Positions 45,580 to 55,393 of a stretch of DNA of 64,000 nucleotides are shown one piece after another. The stretch's first letter is position 1, and each line of letters opens with the position of its first letter. The stretch comes from Roseibium denhamense (GTDB lineage: Bacteria; Pseudomonadota; Alphaproteobacteria; Rhizobiales; Stappiaceae). The stretch is from NCBI RefSeq assembly GCF_009711415.1, contig NZ_SMLZ01000116.1:301564-365563 (forward strand), written 5' to 3'. A program made the translations under genes and the position numbers. A model generated the notes under the pieces. The model did not search any database. It saw nothing but the letters and a program-made list of their open reading frames with translations, and was not told the origin of the DNA.

Positions 45580-46533
45580 CTACCCTGCCCGTTTTTCAGC
45601 CAGAGCGCAGATATAGGTCATCGCAACGCTTGCCCCGGCGATTGACGTGATGTCCGCATGGTCATAAGCGGGGGCTACTTCCACGACATCGCCGCCGACA
45701 AAGTCAAGGTCGCCAATCCGGCGCAGGATCATCATCGCCTCGCGGGTGGTCAGGCCTCCGGCAACCGGCGTACCAGTTCCAGGCGCAAAGGCAGGATCGA
45801 GGCAATCAATGTCGAATGTCATGTAGGCCTTTGCATCGCCCACCCGGTCCTTGATCAGCTCAACGACACCGTTGACGCCTAACAACTCAACTTCTTCCCC
45901 ATAGAGAATTTCCAGACCGCATGTCTCCGGCGCATGTGTGCGGATGCCGATCTGGATAGACTTATCCGGATCTATCAATCCCTCCCGCACGGCGCGGCCA
46001 ACAAATGTGCCATGGTCAATCCGGTCGCCCTTGTCGTCCCAGGTATCCTGATGCGCATCAAACTGGACCAGGGCGAGCGGCCCATGTTTGGCGACATGGG
46101 CCTTCAAAAGCGGATAGGTGACGAAGTGATCCCCACCGATTGAAAAAAGATGCGCGCCGGCGTCCAGAATAGTCCGTGCCTGCGCTTCAATATGCCCTGG
46201 AATATCGGCGTTCCGGCCATAATCGAAGACGCAGTCGCCGTAATCCACACAGGCCAGGGTTTCAAACGGATCTGCTTGAAACGGGTATTGCGGATCGCCA
46301 TCGAAAATCGCCGATGCCCGGCGGACGCCTTGTGGTCCAAACCGGGCACCCGGCCGATTGGAAACAGATGCGTCGAAGGGAATGCCCCAGACCGCCAGAT
46401 CCACACCGTCAAGATCCCGGCTGTAACGCCTGCGCATGAACGACAGGGCCCCTGCATAAGTCGGTTCATGCGAGCCACTTTTCAGCTTTTCTCCGAGAAA
46501 TGCATTGTCGGTCTGGCGTGGCAAGTCGGACAT
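45580..46533 (-). CDS. Arginase/agmatinase family ureohydrolase
   Basis: 317 residues with GGGG upstream of the ATG. The binuclear manganese site is complete: GGDHFVTYP, QFDAHQDTWDD and DIDCLDPAFAPG. GIPFDASVSNRPGARFGPQGVR at the start is typical of agmatinase-type SpeB, and GGLTTREAM ends the family core. It should hydrolyse a guanidino compound (agmatine, guanidinobutyrate or similar) to urea and an amine. The exact substrate is not fixed. A second agmatine-type enzyme, the exported deiminase at 11.6 kb, also lies in this window. Confidence 0.87.
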   Translation of the reverse strand: MSDLPRQTDNAFLGEKLKSGSHEPTYAGALSFMRRRYSRDLDGVDLAVWGIPFDASVSNRPGARFGPQGVRRASAIFDGDPQYPFQADPFETLACVDYGDCVFDYGRNADIPGHIEAQARTILDAGAHLFSIGGDHFVTYPLLKAHVAKHGPLALVQFDAHQDTWDDKGDRIDHGTFVGRAVREGLIDPDKSIQIGIRTHAPETCGLEILYGEEVELLGVNGVVELIKDRVGDAKAYMTFDIDCLDPAFAPGTGTPVAGGLTTREAMMILRRIGDLDFVGGDVVEVAPAYDHADITSIAGASVAMTYICALAEKRAG

Positions 46534-46706
46534 TGAGAATCCCCATCTCGGTTGTTTGCTGCACTTAACCCTGTTCAGCGGACTGGCTCAAGAGCTCTTC
46601 AGACACGCCATGTCAGGGTCAAAGAGGTCCGGCGCCGTGAAAACCGTATCATGGCCAAAGCGGTCTTCACGGAAAGTTAGCGCTCTGATTGTATGGTTGC
46701 GCCGCT

Positions 46707-47081
46707 ATGCAAAGACACGGTCCATCACAGTTCGACGTCACTCCCCTGCCCGGCAAAACGTCGGTGTCGGCACACGGGACGACAGATGATCCTGTCTATG
46801 GGGTCTTCACCGGCTACATTCTGCTGGCGATCCTCTTCACATCTGCAGCCATGATCGGCGTTGTTTACCAGGATTTGGATCATTTCCTTAGCACGCTGCA
46901 AACAGCGTCTGTCTTCGGAATTCCTTTGCCAATCTCGGGTGTCAGCGTCCTGCTGATCGCAGCACTTTCCGCACTTGCCTGGTTGAACCGGCCCACCCAA
47001 ATCCGCGCTGGGTTCGCCCTTTCCGCAAGCATGCTCCTTTTGGCCCTTGTCAGCCTTCCCGGGTTGAGCACCTCGGTTTGA
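46707..47081 (+). CDS. Small membrane protein of unknown function
   Basis: 124 residues from the ATG at 46707; the ribosome binding site is poor. After ~30 polar residues come three hydrophobic segments (YGVFTGYILLAILFTSAAMIG, SGVSVLLIAALSALAWL, AGFALSASMLLLALVSL). No family recognised. Its TGA stop lies in the loop of a small CCTCGG/CCGAGG hairpin. It precedes guaD by 133 bases on the same strand. Confidence 0.5.
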   Translation: MQRHGPSQFDVTPLPGKTSVSAHGTTDDPVYGVFTGYILLAILFTSAAMIGVVYQDLDHFLSTLQTASVFGIPLPISGVSVLLIAALSALAWLNRPTQIRAGFALSASMLLLALVSLPGLSTSV

Positions 47082-47214
47082 GCCGAGGAGCCCTTTCGGC
47101 GGGGCCTCAGCACCTTTTCGATTTTGGCAAAAATACCCCGTTGTTCGCTCTTGCCGTGAACGGTAGAACGAAGGGCTGATTTGCGCTCACCCCTTTTTAT
47201 CAGGAAGACCGACG

Positions 47215-48522
47215 GTGGCAGACAACACCAAAACAATCCTGCGCGGCAGGCTGCTGAGTTTTCACCGAGCCCCGGACCATTTAGAGGACACGCAAGCCTA
47301 TCAGTATGAGACTGATGGGGCCTTGCTGATCGAAAAGGGCCGTATCCTCAAGCGGGGCCGGTTTTCAGATGTCGCCGCCCTGGCACCGGACGCGCCTATT
47401 CAGGATCACCGGCCTCATCTGATCCTGCCCGGTCTGATCGACACCCACATTCATTTTCCGCAAGTCCAGGTCATTGCGTCCTGGGCCGATCAGCTGCTCG
47501 ATTGGCTGAACGACTACACTTTCCCGGCGGAACAAAAATTCGAAGACAAGGCACATGGCACGCGCATCGCAAAGGGGTTCTATGATGCGCTGACCGCCCA
47601 CGGCACAACGACAGCCGTTGCCTATTGTTCGAGCCATCCGAATTCGGTCGATGCCTATTTCGAGGAAGCAGCCCGCCGGAACATGCTAATGCTGGGCGGC
47701 AAGACCATGATGGACCGGAACGCACCGGATGCGTTGTGCGATACGGCACAATCTTCCTATGACGACAGCAAGGCCCTGATCGGCAAGTGGCATGGAACCG
47801 GCCGCGCCTACTATGTGATCACGCCGCGGTTTGCGATCACGTCGACGCCTGCGCAGTTGGAAGCGGCGGGTGCATTGCTTCGGGAGCATCCACAGTGCCA
47901 TCTGCAAACGCATATCAACGAAAACCACAACGAGATCGCCTTCACAAAAGAGCTCTATCCGGACGCGGATGACTATCTTGGGGTTTATGAAAGCTTCGGC
48001 TTGCTTGGCAAAAAGACGTTGCTCGGACACTGTATTCATATGAATGACCGGGAGCTCGCGGTCATGAAAGAAACCGGGTCTGTTGCCGTTTTCTGTCCGA
48101 CATCCAACCTGTTTCTGGGCAGCGGGCTATATGACAAGGCCCGGCTGGAGACGCACGGCGTCAGGACGGCGATCGCCACCGATGTGGGCGGCGGCACGAG
48201 CTACTCCCTGCTGCGGACCCTGGATGAGGGCTACAAGATCCTCCAGCTTCAGCGCCAACGCATGCACCCGCTGACCAGTTTCTACTGGGCCACACGCGGT
48301 AACGCCGAAGCGCTCGGGCTTGAAGACCGGATCGGGACGCTTGAGGAAGGCACCGATGCCGATGTCATTGTGCTCGATGCTGCGGCAACGCCCGAAATGG
48401 CGTTGCGGATGGAGACGGCGCAAAGCCTTGCGGAAGAACTTTTCCTACTGCAGACCTTGGGCGACGACCGCGCCATCAAACAGACTTATGTCTCCGGTGT
48501 TCCCCAAAAACGGGCTGGTTGA
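47215..48522 (+). CDS. guaD: Guanine deaminase
   Basis: 435 residues from a GTG with AGGAAG eight bases upstream. An amidohydrolase with zinc ligands in DTHIHFPQ, HINENHNEI and GHCIHMND and the catalytic Asp in ATDVGGGTSYSLL. QVIASWADQLLDWLNDYTFPAE is a guanine deaminase signature. It converts guanine to xanthine and ammonia in purine salvage or breakdown. No other purine catabolism gene (xdh, guaA) is next to it. Confidence 0.93.
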   Translation: MADNTKTILRGRLLSFHRAPDHLEDTQAYQYETDGALLIEKGRILKRGRFSDVAALAPDAPIQDHRPHLILPGLIDTHIHFPQVQVIASWADQLLDWLNDYTFPAEQKFEDKAHGTRIAKGFYDALTAHGTTTAVAYCSSHPNSVDAYFEEAARRNMLMLGGKTMMDRNAPDALCDTAQSSYDDSKALIGKWHGTGRAYYVITPRFAITSTPAQLEAAGALLREHPQCHLQTHINENHNEIAFTKELYPDADDYLGVYESFGLLGKKTLLGHCIHMNDRELAVMKETGSVAVFCPTSNLFLGSGLYDKARLETHGVRTAIATDVGGGTSYSLLRTLDEGYKILQLQRQRMHPLTSFYWATRGNAEALGLEDRIGTLEEGTDADVIVLDAAATPEMALRMETAQSLAEELFLLQTLGDDRAIKQTYVSGVPQKRAG

Positions 48523-48622
48523 CACGGTAGTTCAGCGGCTTCTGCTGCATGAACCTGCCAAAACAGCATTCGAGGTCATAGCAGCGCAAACAATGCGCGG
48601 GCAGCAGAGCACCGGATTTCGG

Positions 48623-50020
48623 TTACCGCCGGTTGAAGAACAGGATCACCTGGCGGGCCTGGCGCTGGAATATGCCCGGGGCCGCAGCTTCCCCCTTGCC
48701 GGTCTCGACATCCTTGATGACAAGGCGCACCAGCAGGACGGCACCAATACCAAACAGGACACCCCCGGCTGCCTGCCCGATCAAGACACCCGGCGCGCCA
48801 TAAAGCCATCCGCCCAGGATAACGAACGGGATTGTGCCCAGTGTATGGCGTCCCCAATTCATCCAGGTCGAATAGAACGGCCGGCCGAGATTGTTGAAAA
48901 ACGCATTGGAGACAAAGAGCATCCCATTGAAGAAGAAGGCGAGCGCCAACGGACCGCAAAAGAGATAGATCAGGGTCAGGGACAAACCGCTGGCGTTGAA
49001 CAAAGCCGCAATCGGCGCCCGCAACACAAACAGAACCAGAGCCGCAAAGGTGACCACGAGTGCGGTAAACAACAAGGCATCGCGCAAGGTGGTGCGGACC
49101 CGGCCATAGGCGCCTGCCCCGTAATTCTGCCCCACAATCGGGCCGACGGCGCCGGAAAGGGCAAAGATCGTCGCAAAGGCCAGCGGTGTCATGCGGGCGA
49201 CCACCGCCATGCCGGCAACCGCCTCCTCGCCATATTCGGCCATAGACCGGGTAACGAATGCCTGGCCGACCGGGGTCGCAAGCTGGGTCAGGATCGCGGG
49301 AAATGCGATTGCCGCAATTGGTGGAAGGTCCGCCGTCAGGTCCGGCAGTTTCGGCAGGCTCAACCCGCCGTGAAACTTGAAGATTGGCCAGAGCGCGAAC
49401 ACCGCCAAAGCCACTCGTGAGGCTGCACTCGCAAGTGCCGCGCCGGTCAGCTCCAGATCCAGGCCAAAGATGAGAATCGGATCTAGGACAGCATTTACGA
49501 CGCCCGCCACAATCGTGCAGGTCATGGCGCGGCGCGCATCCCCATGAGCGCGCAGGATCGCCCCGCCCGCCATGCCCATCAGCAGCAACGGCAGGGTTGG
49601 AACAATGATTGCCAGGTAATGGACTGCAAGATCCTTGGTGGCCCCTTTGGCACCGATAAGCGCCACCAACGTGTCCAGCCCGGACCAGACAGCAACGGCA
49701 AAGACACCGCAGAACACGGTTCCCCAGGCAAGGGCGTTCGACGCTTTTTGCCGGGCCTCTGACTTATCGCCAGCCCCCAGCCCACGGGCGACCAGCGCCC
49801 CGGCGGCAATGGCGACACCGATGTTGAAGGACGTTGTGAAAAACAAAATGGCGCCTGCATATCCGACAGCTGCCGCCAGCTCTTCCTTGCCCAGCATGGA
49901 AATGAAGATCATGTCGACAAAATCGACCGCGAAAATCGCCATCAGCCCAACCGACGACGTCAGCGACATGACGGTCACATGACGGAACAGGTTGCCGGTT
50001 ACGAACTTGGCTTGGGACAT
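48623..50020 (-). CDS. MATE family efflux transporter
   Basis: 465 residues from the ATG at 50020, with AAGAAG upstream. About twelve hydrophobic segments in two six-helix halves, with GAGDKSEARQKASNALAWG and GQNYGAGAYGRVRTTLRDAL as the two paired MATE motifs. It should export cationic drugs or metabolites in exchange for Na+ or H+. The C-terminal tail is short and basic. It converges on guaD and is the next gene after the rpsI terminator. Confidence 0.92.
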   Translation of the reverse strand: MSQAKFVTGNLFRHVTVMSLTSSVGLMAIFAVDFVDMIFISMLGKEELAAAVGYAGAILFFTTSFNIGVAIAAGALVARGLGAGDKSEARQKASNALAWGTVFCGVFAVAVWSGLDTLVALIGAKGATKDLAVHYLAIIVPTLPLLLMGMAGGAILRAHGDARRAMTCTIVAGVVNAVLDPILIFGLDLELTGAALASAASRVALAVFALWPIFKFHGGLSLPKLPDLTADLPPIAAIAFPAILTQLATPVGQAFVTRSMAEYGEEAVAGMAVVARMTPLAFATIFALSGAVGPIVGQNYGAGAYGRVRTTLRDALLFTALVVTFAALVLFVLRAPIAALFNASGLSLTLIYLFCGPLALAFFFNGMLFVSNAFFNNLGRPFYSTWMNWGRHTLGTIPFVILGGWLYGAPGVLIGQAAGGVLFGIGAVLLVRLVIKDVETGKGEAAAPGIFQRQARQVILFFNRR

Positions 50021-50162
50021 AAAAACTTCTTTCACGCGGGGTGCGGCGTTAATGCCATCTTTTGAGACCAGATGGCCGGGATTTCCTGGATTGCCCAGCC
50101 GGGCGCAAATCGACAGACTCAGGATGCCGGAAAGGCGTTCTGTCTACAGCATCCGGCAAAAA

Positions 50163-50196
50163 CAAAAAACCCGCTGGGGAGCCCCAGCGGGTTTTT
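50163..50196 (-). terminator. Rho-independent terminator of rplM-rpsI
   Basis: A perfect hairpin CCCGCTGGGG/CCCCAGCGGG with a two-base loop and A/T runs on both sides, so it may stop transcripts from either direction. It lies 27 bases past the rpsI stop codon. Confidence 0.9.
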
Positions 50197-50223
50197 GTAA
50201 TTTGAAACCAGTCGGTCCGGCGA

Positions 50224-50700
50224 TTAACGCTTGGAGAACTGGAAGGACCGGCGGGCTTTCGCGCGGCCGAACTTCTTACGTTCAACAACACGGCTGTCGC
50301 GGGTGATGAAACCGTTCTTCTTCAGAACGCCGCGCAGCTCCGGCTCGTAGTGGGTCAGAGCCTTGGACAGGCCGTGGCGCACAGCACCTGCCTGGCCGGA
50401 CAGACCGCCACCGGAAACGGTTGCGACAATATCAAACTGGCCGTCACGCTCGGTGATCATCAGCGGCTGCCTCAGGATCATCTGCAGAACCGGACGCGCG
50501 AAATACGCGGTGAAGTCCTTGCCGTTGACGGTGATCTTGCCGGTGCCCGGCTTGATCCAGACGCGGGCAATTGCGTCTTTCCGTTTACCAGTTGCGTATG
50601 CGCGGCCATGTGCGTCCAGCTTCTGAACGTGGACCGGCGCTTCGGGGGCTGCGGTGTCGACCGCGCCGCCCAGGTCTTCTAGGGATTGCAGCTCAGCCAT
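50224..50700 (-). CDS. rpsI: 30S ribosomal protein S9
   Basis: 158 residues. The S9 core starts at [15 protein letters not shown] and ends in the canonical [17 protein letters not shown] tail that reaches the decoding site. An alphaproteobacterial N-terminal extension of ~30 residues is present. It starts two bases after rplM. Confidence 0.98.
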   Translation of the reverse strand: MAELQSLEDLGGAVDTAAPEAPVHVQKLDAHGRAYATGKRKDAIARVWIKPGTGKITVNGKDFTAYFARPVLQMILRQPLMITERDGQFDIVATVSGGGLSGQAGAVRHGLSKALTHYEPELRGVLKKNGFITRDSRVVERKKFGRAKARRSFQFSKR

Positions 50701-50702
50701 CG

Positions 50703-51170
50703 TTAAGCCCTCTTGCCGTCATTTTTTGCGTTGAGGCCCTTTACGTCCACCAGTTCCGGGGACTGAGCTTCATGCGGGTGGGTCGGACCAGCGTAGACTT
50801 TCAGGTTGGACAGCTGCTTGTTGGACAGCGGACCACCCGGCATCATGCGCTGAACGGCCTTTTGCAGGACGCGCTCCGGGAAACGGCCTTCCATGATCGC
50901 ACGCGCGGTGCGCTCCTTGATGCCGCCCGGATGACCGGTGTGCCAGTAGTATTTCTTGTTGTCGTATTTGCGGCCGGTGAACACGACTTTGTCGGCATTG
51001 ATTACGACGACATTGTCACCGGTATCAACGTGAGGCGTGTAGGTCGGCAGATGCTTGCCGCGCAGGTGGTTGGCGATGAAAGCAGCCAAACGGCCGACGA
51101 CCATGCCTTCTGCGTCGATCAAGATCCACTTTTTCTCGACCTCAGCCGGCTTGGCAGAGAAGGTCTTCAT
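50703..51170 (-). CDS. rplM: 50S ribosomal protein L13
   Basis: 155 residues. L13 signature: [61 protein letters not shown] and [14 protein letters not shown]. The gene is transcribed with rpsI from the promoter at 51257-51285, leaving a leader of about 80 bases. Confidence 0.98.
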   Translation of the reverse strand: MKTFSAKPAEVEKKWILIDAEGMVVGRLAAFIANHLRGKHLPTYTPHVDTGDNVVVINADKVVFTGRKYDNKKYYWHTGHPGGIKERTARAIMEGRFPERVLQKAVQRMMPGGPLSNKQLSNLKVYAGPTHPHEAQSPELVDVKGLNAKNDGKRA

Positions 51171-51256
51171 GAGTTTGATCCATGATTGGTCTGTTAAAGA
51201 AAAGGCCCGCGCGGCTTTTGATGCCAGCGAACGGACCTCAAATTCGTTCGGCGCAG

Positions 51257-51285
51257 CTTATACGTCGGACGCAAACGAACGTCAA
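51257..51285 (-). promoter_or_regulatory. Promoter of rplM-rpsI
   Basis: On the minus strand TTGACG, a 17-base spacer and TATAAG, close to the sigma-70 consensus. The leader between it and rplM contains an A/T-flanked GC hairpin (51205-51225) where L13 autoregulation could act. Confidence 0.65.
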
Positions 51286-51496
51286 TACCGGTTTTTCAGC
51301 TCATGCCATTAATTCATTATATTTTTCAATCGCTTAAAAAAACGGTATCATATTACCGCTATTTTCCGGGCAATTCTGTAGCGCCGATGTCCTGAATTCC
51401 AGTCTAAGCCGCCCAGCAAGCCAAACCGGTGGCTGCCTGCTTAACGCCCCCTTAAGCGGGTGTGCGTATTTTTTTCAAGGATTTCAGGGAGAACGC
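51286..51496. other. Intergenic region between rplM promoter and GGDEF gene
   Basis: AT-rich around 51310-51370. A short inverted repeat CGGTA-N6-TACCG lies at 51343-51358 and could be an operator for the GGDEF gene. No gene is seen. Confidence 0.3.
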
Positions 51497-52729
51497 ATGG
51501 GTTGGAGACAGTTTTTCGACCGGCATCGCTACTCGGTGCTGTCCGCGGCAGCCGGGACCCTTGCGCTTGTCGGAATTGTCTGGATTGCACTTGATACACT
51601 GATCGATTGGCAAGTGCAGGCGGCGATCAAGCGCAACGCCGAAACGCGCGCAAAGGCCTGGGTTCAGAACTTCCTTGAGACGACCCCTTCGGCCATTGAC
51701 CTGATCCAGACCGGTCAGGGCAACATGGATGATATAAGCCGCCTGGAAGATTCCTTTGCGCTGGTCAACATCATCCGGTTCGAACTCTTTAACGAGACAG
51801 GCAAACAGACTTTCCTCTCAAATGTCAGCCTGGACCGGCCGGGAGACGTGAGTGGACATACGAACGCGCTGGCGATACAGGCGTTCGAAACCGGTATGCC
51901 TGTGATCATCGTGCATCATGATGACAATGATGAATATGTGACCTCGGACCCGGCTACGCCCGAAACCTACATCGAGGCCTATATCCCCGCGATTACCTCT
52001 GCAGGTGACAAAGTCGGCACAATCGAGCTTTATGTTGACGCGTCCGCTTTTGAAGAGGCGCTCGAAACCACCTTTCAGCAGGTGAGCCTTTATCTTGTCT
52101 TTGGAACCGTTCTGGTCCTTCTCCTTCCCATAACCGCGTTCGTCCGCCGGACCCAGCAATTGATGCAAAACGACAAGCGCATGCTGGAACTGACCCGCTA
52201 TGACCAGTTGACCGGCGTCCTTAACCGCAACACGGTCACCCAGATGCTCGACCAAGTGTTTGCGGATGACCGCCGCAAAAGATCCGGTCTCGGGATCCTG
52301 TTTGTGGACGTGGATCACTTCAAACAGGTAAACGACCAATATGGCCATGCCTGCGGCGACAAGCTGCTGCAACACATTGCCGGTATTCTCCAAGCAAGCA
52401 TCCGCGAGGGAAGCGATACGGTGGCGCGCTATGGCGGCGACGAGTTCGTTATCCTGTGCCGGGACATCTCATCAGATGATTTTCGCACGCTCTTTAACCG
52501 CGTGATGGAGGGCGCAAAGACGCCCTGCACACACGCGGGGCAGAGTTATGTGCCGTCCTTGAGTGTCGGCGCCTATCTTGCCGGTTCCGGTGACGACCAG
52601 AAAACAGCCTTGCATCGCGCAGACCTTGCCGTTTATGCAGCCAAGCGCCAAGGCCGTGGCCGCGTTGTCGAATACGGCAAGGAGCTTGAGGGAATGTTCA
52701 AGCAGGAAACGGAGCAACATAGCGCCTAG
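51497..52729 (+). CDS. Diguanylate cyclase with periplasmic sensor domain
   Basis: 410 residues with AGGGAG upstream. A transmembrane helix at about residues 13-35, then a ~160-residue periplasmic domain (resembling a PAS/dCache-type sensor, YIEAYIPAITSAGDKVGTIE), a second helix near 195-215 and a GGDEF domain with intact RYGGDEF. DVDHFKQVNDQYGHACGDKLL is the family core. It should make cyclic-di-GMP in response to an external signal. It is the third GGDEF protein of the window. Confidence 0.9.
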   Translation: MGWRQFFDRHRYSVLSAAAGTLALVGIVWIALDTLIDWQVQAAIKRNAETRAKAWVQNFLETTPSAIDLIQTGQGNMDDISRLEDSFALVNIIRFELFNETGKQTFLSNVSLDRPGDVSGHTNALAIQAFETGMPVIIVHHDDNDEYVTSDPATPETYIEAYIPAITSAGDKVGTIELYVDASAFEEALETTFQQVSLYLVFGTVLVLLLPITAFVRRTQQLMQNDKRMLELTRYDQLTGVLNRNTVTQMLDQVFADDRRKRSGLGILFVDVDHFKQVNDQYGHACGDKLLQHIAGILQASIREGSDTVARYGGDEFVILCRDISSDDFRTLFNRVMEGAKTPCTHAGQSYVPSLSVGAYLAGSGDDQKTALHRADLAVYAAKRQGRGRVVEYGKELEGMFKQETEQHSA

Positions 52730-52753
52730 GCGCGAAAACGGCACCGCCGCCCG

Positions 52754-53323
52754 TTACTGCCGCGGGCGCCACCTATGATTTCTGTTTTGAAGCTCCGTTG
52801 GCGGCCACTTGTAGGCAAGAACCAAACCTAACCCTATGATCAGAAAATGTGGAAGCAACACATGAAGATCGGTTGCCGCACAAATGTAGCTTTCGTACTT
52901 CAATGGTAAGCCGAATAACGGATTATCCAGGGAAAAACATGCGCTTTCTGCCCGCTTTATCTCCCCGAAATAGCCTAGTTCCCATCCGGTCATCGCTTGA
53001 AACAAATCGCCATGGCCTCGTTCAACCATTAAGGCTTCAAGGCTTTTCAAATGGAAGAGATAGGCCTTTTGAAAGGTACGTATGGAAACTTCTGCGAGAA
53101 AGAATGAGAACGCCCCCAAGGAAGCAACTATCAAAGCGATCCGGCCATTGCGCGCGACTGGTTTCGAATAAGCTGCGAAAATGGCAGCCAGGCACACTGT
53201 GACAGACCAGCCCTTTATAGTCAGATATTGAGAATTAAACCCCTCATAGATTTCAAGAATAGTTTTATATTCCTGCCATGTGAAATCTATCAGTTGATAT
53301 TCGCTCACTGCACCCTCCGACAT
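52754..53323 (-). CDS. Membrane protein of unknown function, lower GC
   Basis: 189 residues, with three hydrophobic segments (VTVCLAAIFAAYSK, IALIVASLGAFSFFLA, LPHFLIIGLGLVLAYKW). The region is visibly more AT-rich than its neighbours. The ATG lacks a recognisable ribosome binding site, and no family was recognised. Base composition and isolation suggest recent acquisition or a low-expression gene. Confidence 0.55.
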   Translation of the reverse strand: MSEGAVSEYQLIDFTWQEYKTILEIYEGFNSQYLTIKGWSVTVCLAAIFAAYSKPVARNGRIALIVASLGAFSFFLAEVSIRTFQKAYLFHLKSLEALMVERGHGDLFQAMTGWELGYFGEIKRAESACFSLDNPLFGLPLKYESYICAATDLHVLLPHFLIIGLGLVLAYKWPPTELQNRNHRWRPRQ

Positions 53324-53349
53324 TCAATCAAAATGGTAGAGCTTCTGCC

Positions 53350-53775
53350 TCAACGCGGTGGAAGGGAATAGGTCGCCGTCGCATGCGCAACCAGGTCGTC
53401 CTCGCCCTCCCCGGCAATTCCGCACTCGACCACTGCCAGCCGTTTGCCCAGTTTCAGGAGGCGGCAGGAGCCGAGCAGATCGCCGGGGCCGGGCTTGCGC
53501 AGAAAATTGATATTGAGATTAGTGGTTACGGCCAGGGCTTCCGGGCCGATATGAGCGAGGATCACGACATAAGCGGCATAATCCGCCAGGGTCATCATGG
53601 ATGGGCCCGATACCGTGCCGCCGGGCCGCAAATGCACGTCCGTCGCGGTGAGGCGCACGACAGCCTGGCCGTCGGTAATGCCGTCAATCGAATAGGCCCG
53701 GCCGCCCGCATGCATTTGCGGGAAGACCGCATCGAGAAGCTTCGTCACCTCTTCCGGTGTCATAACCGCCTGCAT
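53350..53775 (-). CDS. PaaI-type hot-dog thioesterase
   Basis: 141 residues from the ATG at 53775, with GGGAGGGG six bases upstream. The hot-dog fold is shown by HLRPGGTVSGPSMMTLADYAAY (helix with the catalytic Asp) and LNINFLRKPGPGDLLGSC. It should hydrolyse an acyl-CoA or aryl-CoA thioester. The palindrome TTTACGTAAA lies 37 bases upstream in the likely promoter. Confidence 0.85.
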   Translation of the reverse strand: MQAVMTPEEVTKLLDAVFPQMHAGGRAYSIDGITDGQAVVRLTATDVHLRPGGTVSGPSMMTLADYAAYVVILAHIGPEALAVTTNLNINFLRKPGPGDLLGSCRLLKLGKRLAVVECGIAGEGEDDLVAHATATYSLPPR

Positions 53776-53811
53776 CAAATCCCCTCCCTTGCACGCTTTT
53801 TCCGACTTTCT

Positions 53812-53821
53812 TTTACGTAAA
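53812..53821. promoter_or_regulatory. TTTACGTAAA palindrome before the thioesterase gene
   Basis: A perfect 10-base palindrome followed by GG, identical over 12 bases to the one at 10813. It lies 37 bases before the thioesterase ATG. It resembles ACGT-centred operators of acyl-CoA or amino-acid catabolism regulators, but the cognate protein is not known here. Confidence 0.4.
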
Positions 53822-53886
53822 GGTCAAAACAAGCACGATGCAAGCATTTTTACTGATGCGCCGCCAATGAACGCGATCTGCTGCCG

Positions 53887-55230
53887 CTACTCGGCAGGTT
53901 GCCGGAGGGCCGAGTTCCGTTTTTCCAACTCGTAGACACCGCGATCCCACAACCAGGCAGCCAAAACGCGTAGACCAATTCCGGTTCGCATTTCGAATTC
54001 CTCGAAGTGAAACCGCGAAGCCCGCATTCCCTTCAGCACAAGGTCTGTTTTGAGCGCCTTGCGCATGGCCACCGGCCCACAGAAAAAGACATGCGCGGTC
54101 GACAGATCTCCGTCCAAGTCGCCTGCAATTCGATCCGCAGTAAGCCGAATCCCCTCGGCCGAGTTCACAATGACCAACTCCAGGTTCGGGACGGCCTCGG
54201 CGATATTTTCCAGCTCCACCGCATAGGGAACATCGTCCTGCTCACGCACACAATAGTAGAGTTTGACCGGTCCAGCGTCCGCTGTTCGAAGGCTTTCTGC
54301 GAAAGCCAGAAATGGTGTAATCCCAACACCCGCCCCGATCCAGATTTGCGGGTCCCGGCCCTTGGGCATTGAAAAGTGTCCATAGGGGCCGCAGACCAGC
54401 GCCTCCATCCCGGGCTCGACAGTCTTGTGAAGCCGCTTCGTATAGTCTCCAAGATCCTTGATGGAAAACCGGAGGGACCGGTCCTGCGCCGGGGCACCGC
54501 TCAATGTGAAAGGATGTTCCTCACCAAGCGCGCCGTCATTAATCGACAGGAACGCAAACTGACCGGGCTTGTGTTTCATGCCGCGTCCTTTGGGCAGCAA
54601 AACAAGTTCGGTCAAACCGCCCACACGGCGGACAAGATCCACTTCGTAGACATGGCCACGGGGCGTCATCGGCCGCAGCAAAGACATCCAGACATAAGAC
54701 ACAATTCCGAGGATACAAAACGCCGAGATATAGAGACCGAGGGGCTCAAAATTGGAGAATGGTTTCTCAATGAAGAAGTAATGGAACGCACCCATCAGGA
54801 AAAATACCCCGATCAGGCGATGGCTCCATTTCCATAGGTGATAGGGTATGAAGGTGATCACCGATGCCAGTATCAGGATCAGCAGGCCGTAGAGCGATAC
54901 TTCCCCGATGTCTTCTGCAATCCCTGACAAAGGTCCACCGCGCAGACCGTTCATTTCCGCATCAATGATGTCGTGCAGCCCCATTGCAACCAACGCCACC
55001 ACCCCAAGCCATTTGTGCAGGATGTAAATGCGGTCGAGGCTGCCGAAAATGGTCTCAATCCCGGCAACACGGGTTGCCAGGAACTGATTTATTCCCATCA
55101 GGATGAGAGCGGATGCGCCCAAATACTGGCTAAACAGGGCAACCGCGTCCCGCTCTCCTGCCAGTGGCGCGAACCAGATAACCGGTACTAGGGTCGCAAG
55201 AACAATCAGGATCAGTCCAGGCAGGCGCAT
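53887..55230 (-). CDS. Ferric-reductase-like transmembrane flavocytochrome
   Basis: 447 residues from the ATG at 55230. Six or so hydrophobic segments in the first 200 residues contain paired His (ILHKWLGVVALVAMGLHD; WSHRLIGVFFLMGAFHYFF) suited to bind two b hemes. A ferredoxin-NADP reductase-like half follows: FAD contact HPFTLSGAP, NAD(P) loop IGAGVGITPFLAF and a FCGPVAMRKAL end. This layout is that of FRE/NOX-type electron transfer across the membrane. It could reduce ferric iron or make superoxide; the target is unknown. Length is typical. Confidence 0.85.
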   Translation of the reverse strand: MRLPGLILIVLATLVPVIWFAPLAGERDAVALFSQYLGASALILMGINQFLATRVAGIETIFGSLDRIYILHKWLGVVALVAMGLHDIIDAEMNGLRGGPLSGIAEDIGEVSLYGLLILILASVITFIPYHLWKWSHRLIGVFFLMGAFHYFFIEKPFSNFEPLGLYISAFCILGIVSYVWMSLLRPMTPRGHVYEVDLVRRVGGLTELVLLPKGRGMKHKPGQFAFLSINDGALGEEHPFTLSGAPAQDRSLRFSIKDLGDYTKRLHKTVEPGMEALVCGPYGHFSMPKGRDPQIWIGAGVGITPFLAFAESLRTADAGPVKLYYCVREQDDVPYAVELENIAEAVPNLELVIVNSAEGIRLTADRIAGDLDGDLSTAHVFFCGPVAMRKALKTDLVLKGMRASRFHFEEFEMRTGIGLRVLAAWLWDRGVYELEKRNSALRQPAE

Positions 55231-55393
55231 CACAACATCCGTTCACTCTATCAAATTGGCAGCGGACCGAAACAGTCTTGCCCGCATGCCGTAGAGGACA
55301 GATGAGAGCGGCGCAAGAAGCATCCAAGCCGCTTTCGACACGCGATGTCTGCAAAAACGCTGGTATGAACCTAAGTTTAGGCGCGGATTTCGC

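Noticed and set aside
47062-47080. CCTCGG/CCGAGG hairpin at the end of the small membrane gene as a terminator
   Set aside because: Short stem without a T-run, and its loop includes the stop codon.
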